Source of the DNA: Oscillospiraceae bacterium
Lineage (GTDB): Bacteria; Bacillota; Clostridia; Oscillospirales; CAG-382
NCBI GenBank assembly: GCA_015063785.1
Contig: SVTM01000002.1
Span: forward strand, 42,556 to 106,555
Length of the DNA stretch: 64,000 nt
Direction of reading: 5' to 3'
Below, piece by piece: positions 33,129 through 42,086 of the stretch (position 1 is its first letter; every line of letters starts with the position of its first letter). Position numbers and translations under genes: made by a program. The notes beneath the pieces were generated by a model. That model was given only the letters and a program-made list of their open reading frames with translations. It searched no databases and was not told the DNA's origin.

Positions 33129-35771
33129 ATGAAAAGCATTACATATAGCGGCGCAAAGACCCGTGAAATATCCTTTCCTCTCGGTGGTATCGGCACGGGT
33201 TGTATTGGTCTTCTCGGTAACGGCAGACTTGCGGATTTCGAACTTTTCGGCACGCCGAACAAAAAGAGCTCTGCAGGTTTTACTTTTTTTGCCGTCAAGG
33301 CTGAAAAAGACGGACATCTCGTTGATGCCCGAGTGCTTAACGCAGATTCCCAGGGTACTCGTAGCGGATTCGATCATTATACCGATCCAGGAACATCCTT
33401 CCACAGCGGTTACGGATATGGTCCGGGATCTGAAACAATGGCAGGTGTCCCCCACTTTCCCACCGGCGATTTTTGCGCATCATTTCCGTTTGCAAAAATG
33501 GATTTTTTGTATGAAAAATTTCCAGGCAAAATTTCTATGACGGCGTTTAATCCTTTCATTCCCTTCAACGTTCCCGATTCGTCAATTCCTGCCGCTTTCT
33601 TTGAGTTTGAAATAGAAAACACCACAGAAGAAAAACTCGATTACACCCTCTGCGGAGTTTTTGAAAATATGCTGTCAAACGGAAAAAACACCTTTGACGG
33701 CGACATGAAATCAAATATGAAGTGCATAAGATTTGAGTCGCTTGATTGCAAAGACGACGACGGAGCTCTTGATTCAACAGTCAACGTCCACAGTCTGTGC
33801 CTCGGCACCGATTGCGAAGAAGTTTCGTATCAGGAATATTTGTATCGCGGCACTTGGTACGATTCACTTCAAGTATTCTGGGATGATTTTTGCAAATCTT
33901 CCGTCTTTAAAAACAGACACTACGATGATGCGCATACAAAAAGCAGCGGTCTTATGGCCGCGCACGTTTCGCTTGAACCTCACGAAAAGAAAACCGTTCG
34001 TTTTATTATCACGTGGTACGTGAGATTCCTTATGAACTATTGGTCGCCCATTCCTAAAAACGACGGCGAAAGCGACGAAGATTTCCGCGTGAAAAACAGC
34101 TGGAAAAACTATTACTGCAGATACTTCTCTAGTTCGTTTGATTGTGCGGCGTATTGCTTTAACCACTGGGACAGGCTTAAGGAAGAAACGACGCTTTTCA
34201 CAGAAACACTCTTTTCATCAACTCTTCCCGATGAGGTCATGGATGCAGTAAGCGCAAATCTTGCCATTCTTAAATCCTCAACCATCGTACGTCACAGTGA
34301 CGGAAACCTTATCGCATTCGAAGGTTCACAGCGTCGTCATGGTTCTTGCGAAGGCAACTGCACGCACGTATATAACTACGCATACGCACTTGCTCACCTT
34401 TTCCCGGATCTTGAAAGAGGTCTGCGTGAAACAGAATTCCGATACAGCATGAACGACAAGGGGGCAGTTCATTTCAGAGCTCAATCTCCTTTGGGCAGAC
34501 GTCCGCTTGATTATTTTCCATGTGTTGACGGTCAGATGGGCGGTATATTCAAGAGTTATCGTGAATTCAAGATGACAGGAGACGTAGAATGGCTTTGCAG
34601 AATGTGGCCATACATCAAAAAATCTCTTGATTTCACCTTTGACCCGGAAAATGATTTCAAATGGGACCCCGAACACACGGGTATTATGAGCGGCAGACAA
34701 CACAACACGCTTGATACCGAGCTTTACAGTCCCAACTCTTGGCTTCAAGGTCTTTATTGTGCGGCTCTCATTTCGGCTGCCGAAATGGCAGAAGTTGTTA
34801 AAGACAAAAAAAGCGCAACAGAATATCGCGAGCTTTTTGAAAAAGCCAAAAAGTATCTCAACGATGAGCTCTACAACGGCAAATACTTCTATCAAAAGAT
34901 CAACCTTACAGACAGAAGTTTGCTTGAACCCTTTAAAGGAAAAACTTACTTTGACGGAACCGACGTTTACAACTATTATTGGAGTGACGAACATTCAGAA
35001 ATAAAATATCAGGTTGGCGATGGCTCATCGGTCGATCAGGTTCTCGGTCAGTGGCACGCAAACAATATAGGCCTGGGCGAAATATTTGATCACGACAAGC
35101 TGATGTCAGCGCTTGACACGTTATACAACGTCAACTTCAAAAAGTCCATGCGAGATTTCTTTAATCCCTGCAGAAACTTCTGTATAAACGATGAAGCTGG
35201 TGTTACCATCTGTACCTATCCCGAAGGTGCAAATAAACCGAAGATACCCATTCCCTATGCCGAAGAATGCATGAACGGTTTTGAATACCAGGCAGCGTCT
35301 CTGATGATACAGAACGGCATGGTAAAAGAAGGCCTTGAAATCGTTGCAGCAATACGTAAGCGTTATGACGGCGAATATAGAAACCCTTTTGCTGAAATGG
35401 AATGTGGCTCGTCATACGTCAGATCACTTGCAAGCTACACACTTCTTGCATCTATGAGCGGTTTTGAATATGACATGTACGAAGGTGTGATCTCATTCAA
35501 TCCCTATCTTGAATATTCCAAAGATGGATATTTCAAGTGCTTCTTTGCAGTAGGAGAAGCATATGGAACGGTTGAAGTGGGACCCAAATACGTTGAATTG
35601 CAGGTTCTCAGGGGAGAACTTAAAATCCACAAATTCGGAATCTTTGCAGAGCCTAAGGTTGCTTACTGCGGCGGAAAGAAAGTGGATTTTGATGCCGAAG
35701 GCAACTATGCGGTATTTGGCGCAACCATGCAGTGCAACAAGGAAAAAAACATTACTCTAATTTTCGATTGA
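33129..35771 (+). CDS. GH116-type beta-glucosidase-like enzyme
   Basis: 880 aa. ISFPLGGIGTGCIGLLG, FPFAKMDFLYEKFPGKISMTAFNPFIPFN and AAFFEFEIENTT form the N-terminal beta domain; the alpha-toroid contains HNTLDTELYSP with E531 in the nucleophile position and VDQVLGQWHA with D636 in the acid/base position of GH116 enzymes (GBA2, TxGH116). NPFAEMECGSSYVRSLASY is the family's C-terminal block. No signal peptide, so intracellular. Length fits. AAGGAG lies before the ATG; it is separate from the EPS operon by 78 nt containing TATAAT-like boxes. Confidence 0.9.
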   Translation: MKSITYSGAKTREISFPLGGIGTGCIGLLGNGRLADFELFGTPNKKSSAGFTFFAVKAEKDGHLVDARVLNADSQGTRSGFDHYTDPGTSFHSGYGYGPGSETMAGVPHFPTGDFCASFPFAKMDFLYEKFPGKISMTAFNPFIPFNVPDSSIPAAFFEFEIENTTEEKLDYTLCGVFENMLSNGKNTFDGDMKSNMKCIRFESLDCKDDDGALDSTVNVHSLCLGTDCEEVSYQEYLYRGTWYDSLQVFWDDFCKSSVFKNRHYDDAHTKSSGLMAAHVSLEPHEKKTVRFIITWYVRFLMNYWSPIPKNDGESDEDFRVKNSWKNYYCRYFSSSFDCAAYCFNHWDRLKEETTLFTETLFSSTLPDEVMDAVSANLAILKSSTIVRHSDGNLIAFEGSQRRHGSCEGNCTHVYNYAYALAHLFPDLERGLRETEFRYSMNDKGAVHFRAQSPLGRRPLDYFPCVDGQMGGIFKSYREFKMTGDVEWLCRMWPYIKKSLDFTFDPENDFKWDPEHTGIMSGRQHNTLDTELYSPNSWLQGLYCAALISAAEMAEVVKDKKSATEYRELFEKAKKYLNDELYNGKYFYQKINLTDRSLLEPFKGKTYFDGTDVYNYYWSDEHSEIKYQVGDGSSVDQVLGQWHANNIGLGEIFDHDKLMSALDTLYNVNFKKSMRDFFNPCRNFCINDEAGVTICTYPEGANKPKIPIPYAEECMNGFEYQAASLMIQNGMVKEGLEIVAAIRKRYDGEYRNPFAEMECGSSYVRSLASYTLLASMSGFEYDMYEGVISFNPYLEYSKDGYFKCFFAVGEAYGTVEVGPKYVELQVLRGELKIHKFGIFAEPKVAYCGGKKVDFDAEGNYAVFGATMQCNKEKNITLIFD

Positions 35772-35789
35772 CATTTTGAAAGGTATATA

Positions 35790-36863
35790 ATGCAGACAGA
35801 ACAGAAACTGTTGTTATCAGACTATTATTACGATCTACCCGAAGAACTTATAGCCCAGGATCCTGCGAAAAAGCGTGATGAATCGCGTCTTTTCGTGCTT
35901 GACAGATCGAGTGGCGAATATGCACACAAGCATTTCTTCGACATCAAAAACTATATAAAACCTGGCGACATTCTCGTTGTAAACAATTCAAAGGTAATCC
36001 CTGCGAGACTTATCGGAAACCGTTTCAAAAAAGACGCATCCGGTGTATATACAAAAGAACTTGGATCGTCTGTAGAGCTTTTGCTTCTCGAAAGAAAGAG
36101 CGATAATACGTGGGAGGCTCTTTCTCGACCCGGACACAAGACACCTGTGGGAACAAAGCTTTCTTTCGGAAACGGAAAGCTTCTTGCGGAAGTTATAGAA
36201 GTAACCGAAGGCGGTAACAGGATCGTCCGCTTTGATTACGAAGGCGAATTCATGTCACTTCTCGACGAGATCGGCGAAATGCCCCTGCCACCGTACATTC
36301 ACAAGAAAGCCGAAGACAAAAATCGATATCAAACCGTATATGCCCGACACGACGGCTCTGCGGCAGCCCCCACAGCAGGACTTCATTTTACAAAAGAGCT
36401 TTTGAAAGAACTTGATGATATGGGAGTTATTATCGTTCCCGTCACCCTACACGTTGGACTTGGCACCTTCCGCCCTGTAAAAGAGAACGATATAACAAAA
36501 CACAAAATGCACAGCGAATTCTGTACAGTTTCGGCAGAAAGCGCAGAAAAGTACAACTGCGCACGCAAAGCAGGCGGAGAAGTTTTTTGCGTTGGCACAA
36601 CCTCGTGCCGAACCCTTGAATCCTGCGCTGATGAAAACGGATATCTCTCGCCTTGCGAAAAGTACACCGATATATTCATTTATCCGGGATACAAGTTTAA
36701 GGCTGTGGATCACCTTATAACAAATTTCCACCTTCCCGAATCAACCCTTCTTATGCTCGTCTCTGCCCTTGCAGGACGTGAAAGGATGCTGGATGCGTAT
36801 AAATGCGCCGTTGAGGAAAAATACAGATTTTTCTCTTTCGGCGACGCAATGCTTATATATTGA
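35790..36863 (+). CDS. queA: S-adenosylmethionine:tRNA ribosyltransferase-isomerase QueA
   Basis: 357 aa. [16 protein letters not shown] start ([23 protein letters not shown]), [59 protein letters not shown] and [19 protein letters not shown] are invariant QueA blocks. It transfers the ribosyl moiety of SAM to preQ1-tRNA to form epoxyqueuosine. It follows the GH116 gene by 18 nt and precedes a terminator; the pairing seems incidental. Confidence 0.97.
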   Translation: MQTEQKLLLSDYYYDLPEELIAQDPAKKRDESRLFVLDRSSGEYAHKHFFDIKNYIKPGDILVVNNSKVIPARLIGNRFKKDASGVYTKELGSSVELLLLERKSDNTWEALSRPGHKTPVGTKLSFGNGKLLAEVIEVTEGGNRIVRFDYEGEFMSLLDEIGEMPLPPYIHKKAEDKNRYQTVYARHDGSAAAPTAGLHFTKELLKELDDMGVIIVPVTLHVGLGTFRPVKENDITKHKMHSEFCTVSAESAEKYNCARKAGGEVFCVGTTSCRTLESCADENGYLSPCEKYTDIFIYPGYKFKAVDHLITNFHLPESTLLMLVSALAGRERMLDAYKCAVEEKYRFFSFGDAMLIY

Positions 36864-36877
36864 ACCACTTCATAAAG

Positions 36878-36907
36878 GCAAGCTTTTTGGCTTGCTTTTA
36901 TTTTTTT
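36878..36907 (+). terminator. terminator after queA
   Basis: GCAAGC / GCTTGC stem with a T-rich loop followed by TTTTATTTTTTT. Confidence 0.82.
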
Positions 36908-36928
36908 GCAAAAAAATGTAAAATGTAC

Positions 36929-36957
36929 TTGACATTTTTGTTTTATACATGTATACT
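36929..36957 (+). promoter_or_regulatory. promoter of the HTH/membrane-protein pair
   Basis: TTGACA, 17-bp spacer, TATACT, followed immediately by a perfect palindrome. Confidence 0.82.
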
Positions 36958-36962
36958 ATAAA

Positions 36963-36980
36963 TGTAAAGTGCACTTTACA
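36963..36980 (+). promoter_or_regulatory. 18-bp palindromic operator candidate
   Basis: TGTAAAGTGCACTTTACA is a perfect palindrome starting 6 nt after the -10 box, so it covers the transcription start. Related half-sites (ATGTAAAATG) lie upstream. Likely bound by the small HTH protein encoded next. Confidence 0.65.
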
Positions 36981-37006
36981 AATATACAGGAGGTAATCAG
37001 TTTAAG

Positions 37007-37204
37007 TTGAACAACAAGATAAAAGATTTGCGCAAAGAAATTTCTATCACTCAAGACGAGCTGGCAAATGCAGTTGACGTGACACGACAAACTATTATTT
37101 CTCTCGAAAACGGGAAATATAATGCTTCGCTTCAGCTCGCATACAAAATTTCAAAATACTTCGGAAAGACAATTGAAGAAGTATTTATATTTGAGGAGGA
37201 ATAA
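37007..37204 (+). CDS. small XRE/Cro-type HTH regulator
   Basis: 65 aa, essentially only a helix-turn-helix domain: [47 protein letters not shown]. Start is a TTG 13 nt after AGGAGG, a long spacing, with no ATG or GTG alternative in frame. It belongs to the YgzD-like group that commonly precedes a membrane protein gene. The palindrome in its promoter suggests autorepression. Confidence 0.9.
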   Translation: MNNKIKDLRKEISITQDELANAVDVTRQTIISLENGKYNASLQLAYKISKYFGKTIEEVFIFEEE

Positions 37205-37205
37205 T

Positions 37206-37622
37206 ATGGATTTTGAAAAAAAGCTTAAAATCAGACTGTGCACTTCAATAATATGTGCAGTGCTCGGTGCAATTATGATAGCAGCGGCTATATTCACAGA
37301 GTATGAAAACAATGCACTATCGTCGTTTGGTACAGGTATGATTGTGTTTGGAATTGCTAACGTAAAAAAATACTTTTATATCACAAGTAGCAATGAAAGA
37401 CTAAAAAAACAACAAATAATGGAAACAGACGAAAGAAATGTTGCTATTGCAAACAAAGCAAAAAGCATAACCTTTACAATTTCAATCATATTAGCTTACG
37501 TTACAGTAGTTGTTCTTTCCATCTTAAATATGCATACTGCGGCAGAATGTATTACCTATTCCATTCTGGCGCTTATTGCTATATACCTTGTGACCTACTA
37601 CGCAATACGCAGAAAATCGTAA
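37206..37622 (+). CDS. small membrane protein partner of the HTH regulator
   Basis: 138 aa; ATG with GAGGAGGAA 5 nt upstream, directly after the HTH stop. About four membrane segments in two pairs (LCTSIICAVLGAIMIAAAIF, FGTGMIVFGIAN; ITFTISIILAYVTVVVLSI, CITYSILALIAIYLVTYY) around a charged central motif METDERNVAIANKAKS, reminiscent of DUF2178-like proteins. Function unknown. Such HTH/membrane pairs are widespread in Firmicutes. Confidence 0.82.
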   Translation: MDFEKKLKIRLCTSIICAVLGAIMIAAAIFTEYENNALSSFGTGMIVFGIANVKKYFYITSSNERLKKQQIMETDERNVAIANKAKSITFTISIILAYVTVVVLSILNMHTAAECITYSILALIAIYLVTYYAIRRKS

Positions 37623-37647
37623 AAACCATTAACATTATATTTAAGGT

Positions 37648-37676
37648 TGATTTTATGAAGAATGTGTGATATAATA
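37648..37676 (+). promoter_or_regulatory. promoter of the acyltransferase/acyl-CoA ligase pair
   Basis: TTGATT, 17-bp spacer, TATAAT, 65 nt before the acyltransferase ATG. Confidence 0.75.
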
Positions 37677-37741
37677 AAAGAGTTGTATGTGTTTTTTCGA
37701 CACAACACAGCCATAAATTCACATATTGATCGGAGAACTTT

Positions 37742-38605
37742 ATGAAAAACAGAAGAGACGGAATACGTGTGCCCGAAACCGATCCCATGCACGCCGTGAT
37801 GCCTTATATGCTCCCCAACAGAGCAGACAACGAGGCATTTATAAGCGAAGAAATCGACCTTTCCGCCATCACCAAATATCTTGAAGAAAAAAACGCGAGC
37901 AATCCTGAATACAAATATACTTTTTTCCACGTTATTTGCGCGGCTATTGCCAAGATATTCTATCACCGCCCTCATATGAACAGATTCTATGCAGGCTACA
38001 GGCTTTACGATCGCAAGGAAATCACCCTTGCTTTTGTTGTAAAACGTCAGTTTGACGACAAGTCTGACGAGGTTCTTTCGATTGTCAAGATTGACAAAGA
38101 AAGCGACGAATCCCCCATCGAACAAATACACAGCAAGGTACAGAAGATCGTCTTTGGGGTCAGAAAAGAGAATAAAACCGACGGCGCAACAGATACAATG
38201 GCAATACTGACAAAGCTTCCGCGTCCCATATTGAAACTCGTCGTAAAGATTCTTAATGCACTCGACTACCGTGGACACTATCCCAAATCGCTCGAGAAGG
38301 TTGACCCGTATTTTGCCAGTGTATTTCTTTCCAACCTCGGAAGCATAAAGATGAATGCCGGCTATCACCATCTGGCAAACCGCGGTACAAACTCTGTTTT
38401 TGTCGTTATCGGCGAAAAGAAAAACACCCCGATATTCAAAGAAGACGGAACTTTTGAAATGCGTGAGACGTTGCCTTTGGGACTTACCATTGACGAAAGA
38501 ATTGCCGACGGATACTATTTTTCAAAAACCATACGCTTGCTGAAAAAACTGGCAGAAAACCCTGAGCTTCTTGACAGACCACTTAGTGAAGAAGTTGAAT
38601 TCTGA
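37742..38605 (+). CDS. stand-alone E2/CAT-fold acyltransferase-like protein
   Basis: 287 aa. The fold blocks YTFFHVICAAIAKIFYHRPHMNRFYAGYRLYDRKEITLAFVVKR, DPYFASVFLSNLGSIKMNAGYHHLANRGTNSVFVVIGE and LPLGLTIDERIADGYYFSKTIRLLKK resemble the catalytic domain of 2-oxoacid dehydrogenase E2 and chloramphenicol acetyltransferase. The usual catalytic HxxxDG is degenerate (DERIADGYY, no His), and lipoyl and E3-binding domains are absent, so it is not a dehydrogenase subunit. The following gene, 21 nt on, is an acyl-CoA ligase, so CoA-dependent acyl transfer is plausible; the acceptor is unknown. Confidence 0.75.
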   Translation: MKNRRDGIRVPETDPMHAVMPYMLPNRADNEAFISEEIDLSAITKYLEEKNASNPEYKYTFFHVICAAIAKIFYHRPHMNRFYAGYRLYDRKEITLAFVVKRQFDDKSDEVLSIVKIDKESDESPIEQIHSKVQKIVFGVRKENKTDGATDTMAILTKLPRPILKLVVKILNALDYRGHYPKSLEKVDPYFASVFLSNLGSIKMNAGYHHLANRGTNSVFVVIGEKKNTPIFKEDGTFEMRETLPLGLTIDERIADGYYFSKTIRLLKKLAENPELLDRPLSEEVEF

Positions 38606-38626
38606 TACAGAAAGGGCAATAATATA

Positions 38627-40375
38627 ATGGATATCAAAACAGAAACATCCTTTTCCGCCGTCAAAGCCCCATGGCTTAAAAACTACGGCGATATCCCCGC
38701 AACACTCGAATATCCCACAACAACAATGTTTGAACAGCTTGAGATCGTTGCAAACAAATATCCAAATCAGATAGCTTTCGATTTTATGGGTAAAAAAACC
38801 ACCTACAAGACTTTTATCTCTCAGGTACATATCTGCGCCCGCGCTCTTAAAGCAATAGGTACCCGTCCCGGCGACAAGATCACCATATGCATGCCCAACT
38901 GTCCTCAAACTGTTATTATGTTTTATGCCGTAAATGCAGTAGGCGCTATCGCGAACATGATCCACCCCCTATCAAGCGAAAAAGAGATTGAGTTTTACAT
39001 AAAAGAATCCGAATCTATAACGGCGGTTACTCTCGACCAGTTCTACAACAAGTTTGAAGCAATACGCCAAAACGTAGAGCTTACAAACGTTATCCTTGCC
39101 AGCATCAAGGACGAGCTTGCACAACCCATCAAGGCAGGCTATATGCTCACCGAAGGCAGAAAGATAAAGAAGATACCCAAGGATGCTCCTATTACAAGAT
39201 GGAGAGACTTTATGGCATACGGAATGCGATATCACTGGAAATATCTTTCCAAAAGAAGCATTCACGATCCTGCCGTTATTCTTTACAGCGGCGGAACAAC
39301 AGGTGTAACAAAGGGCATTCTTCTTTCAAATTACAATTTCAACGCTCTTGCAACACAAGTTATTGCCACAAACCCCATGTTCCGCCCCGGAGACAAGATG
39401 CTCGCAGTTATGCCCATGTTCCATGGTTTTGGCCTTGGCGTCAGCATTCATTCAATGCTTGCAAGCGGCGGAAGATGCATTCTTGTTCCCAGATTCACGG
39501 CAGAAAGCTATGCAAAGCTTCTTAAAAAACACAGGTGTAATTTCATTGCCGGTGTCCCAACTCTTTATGAAGCGCTTCTTCGTCAGCCATGTATGGAAGG
39601 TGTTGACCTTTCGTGTCTGAAGGGAGTTTTCTCGGGCGGCGACTCTTTGTCTGTTGAGCTGAAAAAGCGGTTTGACAAGTTTCTTTACGATCACAACGCC
39701 TCAATCCAGGTACGTGAAGGATATGGTACCACAGAGTGCGTAACTGCAAGTTGTCTTACCCCTACCCACACCTACAAAGAAGGCAGTATCGGTCAGCCTT
39801 TTCCCGACACTTTCTACAAGATCGTAAAGCCCGACACTACAGAAGAGCTTCCCTACGGCGAAGAAGGCGAGATCTGTATCTCGGGACCCACAGTTATGCT
39901 CGGATATCTCAAGCACCCCGAAGAAAACGCAAAAACGCTTAGAGTGCACGAAGACGGACGTACTTGGGTTCACACCGGCGATCTTGGCTCTATGGATGAT
40001 GAAGGTTTTATCTACTTCAAACAGCGCATCAAGAGGATGATCATTACCAGCGGTTACAACGTATATCCCTCTGCCCTTGAAAACATTCTTGATGCCCACG
40101 AGCTTGTCCATATGAGCTGTGTCATCGGTGTTCCCGATCCATACAAAATGCAAAAAATCAAGGCGTTTGTTATGTTGAAGCCCGGTCTTGAAGCCAATGA
40201 CGAAAAGAAGCAGATCCTATTTGAGTACTGCAAGAAAAATATCGCAAAGTATGCACTCCCCTACGACATCGAATTCCGCGATGCACTGCCAAAAACCCTC
40301 GTCGGAAAAGTTGCATACAGAGAGCTTGAACAGGCAGAGCTTGAAAAGATTAAAAACGAACAGAAAGCCGAATAA
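38627..40375 (+). CDS. AMP-dependent fatty acyl-CoA synthetase-like ligase
   Basis: 582 aa. YSGGTTGVTKGILLS is the ATP/AMP loop, MPMFHGFGLGV and GVPTLYEALL follow, VREGYGTTECV is motif A5, WVHTGDLGSMDDEGFIYFKQRIKRMIITSGYNVYPSALEN covers A7-A8 and LPKTLVGKVAYREL supplies the C-terminal lysine. Closest in style to FadD-type long-chain acyl-CoA synthetases. It is co-transcribed with the E2-like acyltransferase and ends at a strong terminator. Cytoplasmic or membrane-associated; chain length unknown. Confidence 0.9.
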   Translation: MDIKTETSFSAVKAPWLKNYGDIPATLEYPTTTMFEQLEIVANKYPNQIAFDFMGKKTTYKTFISQVHICARALKAIGTRPGDKITICMPNCPQTVIMFYAVNAVGAIANMIHPLSSEKEIEFYIKESESITAVTLDQFYNKFEAIRQNVELTNVILASIKDELAQPIKAGYMLTEGRKIKKIPKDAPITRWRDFMAYGMRYHWKYLSKRSIHDPAVILYSGGTTGVTKGILLSNYNFNALATQVIATNPMFRPGDKMLAVMPMFHGFGLGVSIHSMLASGGRCILVPRFTAESYAKLLKKHRCNFIAGVPTLYEALLRQPCMEGVDLSCLKGVFSGGDSLSVELKKRFDKFLYDHNASIQVREGYGTTECVTASCLTPTHTYKEGSIGQPFPDTFYKIVKPDTTEELPYGEEGEICISGPTVMLGYLKHPEENAKTLRVHEDGRTWVHTGDLGSMDDEGFIYFKQRIKRMIITSGYNVYPSALENILDAHELVHMSCVIGVPDPYKMQKIKAFVMLKPGLEANDEKKQILFEYCKKNIAKYALPYDIEFRDALPKTLVGKVAYRELEQAELEKIKNEQKAE

Positions 40376-40380
40376 CCAAA

Positions 40381-40411
40381 AAAGAACTCCCAAAACGGGA
40401 GTTCTTCTTTT
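40381..40411. terminator. bidirectional terminator
   Basis: AAGAACTCCC / GGGAGTTCTT with a 5-nt loop, A run before and T-rich run after, serving the convergent ligase and S1-domain genes. Confidence 0.92.
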
Positions 40412-40412
40412 G

Positions 40413-41351
40413 TTATATTTCATCATCAAAGATGGTTTCTATCGTTTTTTCACAGCAGTCGGGAGAATATTTCCAATAATCTATGTGTTCTCTTTCATCA
40501 AAGTATGTAAGCTTTCTGTTGACGTTTTCGCACGAGTAACTATCGACGGTTACAAGCTTTATCTTCATTTTCTCGGGAATTATACTCTTGATAAATACAG
40601 CTGCACACTGTCCGGGCACTATGCCGTCGCGCCACTCAGCAAGTCCTGCAAGATTTGGCGCAAGCTCGATAAATATTCCGTACGGCTCAACACTTCTGAC
40701 TATTCCCGCAACTGTTTCTCCTTGCTTAAAAAATGCAATGTTTTCTTCCCAACTGCCAAGAAGCTCTTTGTGAGTAAGCGAAATTCGTCCGTCGTGGCGA
40801 ACTGTACGCTTCACTATTGCGCGGATATACTGTCCTGTGAAAAAGCGCTCTTTAGGATGCGAAATGCGCGAAACCGAAATGCAATCTATTGACAAAAGCG
40901 AAATGATGCCGCAGCCTATATCACAAAAGCAACCAAAAGGCTCTTCATGAGTGATCTTTGCGTCAATAACGTCGCCTGCATTGAGGTTTTTGATATATTT
41001 ATCATAGCACTCTTGCTGCGCAAGTCTTCTTGACAAAACAATTTTTGGCATATCACCGCTTCTGTCGACCGACAACACCTTGAAACAGACAGGTTTTCCG
41101 ACTCTTGTGATAACGGCGATTTCACGGGATTCTTCGCATGGCAAGGTCATCAGAGCTTCGTTTCGTGGTATGATACCATTGTATTCTCCAAGTTCTACAA
41201 CGAGATTGTGCTCGTTATCACACATAATAACGCGAGATTCAAGTATCTCCCCACTATCAACCGCTTTTTCAAGAGCAGACAAAGAGCTTATTGCTTCCAT
41301 ATTCTCCCTGCTTGAAATGTTAAATCCTTCGGGCATAAATTTATCTGTCAT
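40413..41351 (-). CDS. S1 RNA-binding domain protein
   Basis: 312 aa from the ATG with GGAGG. Three OB/S1-like segments: GEILESRVIMCDNEHNLVVELGEYNGIIPRNEA, GDVIDAKITHEEPFGCFCDIGCGIISLLSIDC with GQYIRAIVKRTVRHDGRISLTHKELLGSW, and GETVAGIVRSVEPYGIFIELAPNLAGLAEW. Resembles shortened ribosomal protein S1 homologues of Clostridia. Binds RNA; a role in translation is probable. Monocistronic, its end at the shared terminator. Confidence 0.85.
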   Translation of the reverse strand: MTDKFMPEGFNISSRENMEAISSLSALEKAVDSGEILESRVIMCDNEHNLVVELGEYNGIIPRNEALMTLPCEESREIAVITRVGKPVCFKVLSVDRSGDMPKIVLSRRLAQQECYDKYIKNLNAGDVIDAKITHEEPFGCFCDIGCGIISLLSIDCISVSRISHPKERFFTGQYIRAIVKRTVRHDGRISLTHKELLGSWEENIAFFKQGETVAGIVRSVEPYGIFIELAPNLAGLAEWRDGIVPGQCAAVFIKSIIPEKMKIKLVTVDSYSCENVNRKLTYFDEREHIDYWKYSPDCCEKTIETIFDDEI

Positions 41352-41433
41352 AATATCCTCCGTTTTGCTATACAAATTGCTTTAATAAATGATATTATTT
41401 CAGATTCAAAAGTATTCTGATTTTCTGTATAAA

Positions 41434-41470
41434 AAAACACGAAAAAACGGACTTGAAAGCCAAGTCCGTT
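41434..41470 (-). terminator. terminator of the GTPase/VanZ operon
   Basis: Minus strand AACGGACTTG / CAAGTCCGTT with a 5-nt loop followed by TTTTCGTGTTTTTTT, just after the VanZ-like gene. Confidence 0.9.
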
Positions 41471-41476
41471 GTTATT

Positions 41477-42085
41477 TCAACCTTTGTGAACCAGATATTT
41501 TTTTAACAGTGTGAAAAAAGCAAAACCTAAAACTATTCCTGATGCTATTCCTGAGGAATCAAGCATTATATCGGCGATTTCGAAACTTCTACCGTCAACA
41601 AAAAGCTGGTGTATCTCGTCACCAAGCGCATAAAGCCAACAGAAACACGCCGCAGGGACCATAATAGCACGCGAAGTTTTCATCGCAAGCACAAGACACA
41701 AAAGCATAACGAAAAACGAAAGCGATAGATACTCGAGAATATGTAGATAAACACGCAATCTCGTATTGTAACGGGCAATTGCAGCCTCGCGCTGTCTTTC
41801 TTTGCGTGCGACATCTGCTTTTTCTTTTTCTTCGCGTGCTTTTTTTTGCTCAGGTGTTTCATCTGTGTTTTGTGCCGAAGAAACAGGCTCGGCGCTTGGT
41901 TTTTTGTTATCGGGTTTTATTGTTTCAGTGTGGTCATATATGCTCGAAGCAATTTCTTTTGTCATTTTTCCGGAAGTCGTGGATTCAATAGAAGATCCGT
42001 AATATATTGCACCCATATTGACAATGATCAATATGGACAAAACCACTATCACTGCGATCCTTAAATGTGTTATCTTCTTTTCCAT
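41477..42085 (-). CDS. VanZ-like membrane protein with charged insert
   Basis: 202 aa; ATG 1 nt after the stop of the preceding G3E gene, without a clear ribosome binding site, so coupled translation is likely. One N-terminal membrane segment is followed by about 80 mostly charged residues (EQKKAREEKEKADVARKERQ) and then three more segments with YALGDEIHQLFVDGRSFEIADIMLDSSG, the VanZ landmark. The charged insert is longer than usual for the family. Function unknown; co-transcribed with two metal-type GTPases. Confidence 0.82.
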   Translation of the reverse strand: MEKKITHLRIAVIVVLSILIIVNMGAIYYGSSIESTTSGKMTKEIASSIYDHTETIKPDNKKPSAEPVSSAQNTDETPEQKKAREEKEKADVARKERQREAAIARYNTRLRVYLHILEYLSLSFFVMLLCLVLAMKTSRAIMVPAACFCWLYALGDEIHQLFVDGRSFEIADIMLDSSGIASGIVLGFAFFTLLKKYLVHKG

Positions 42086-42086
42086 A

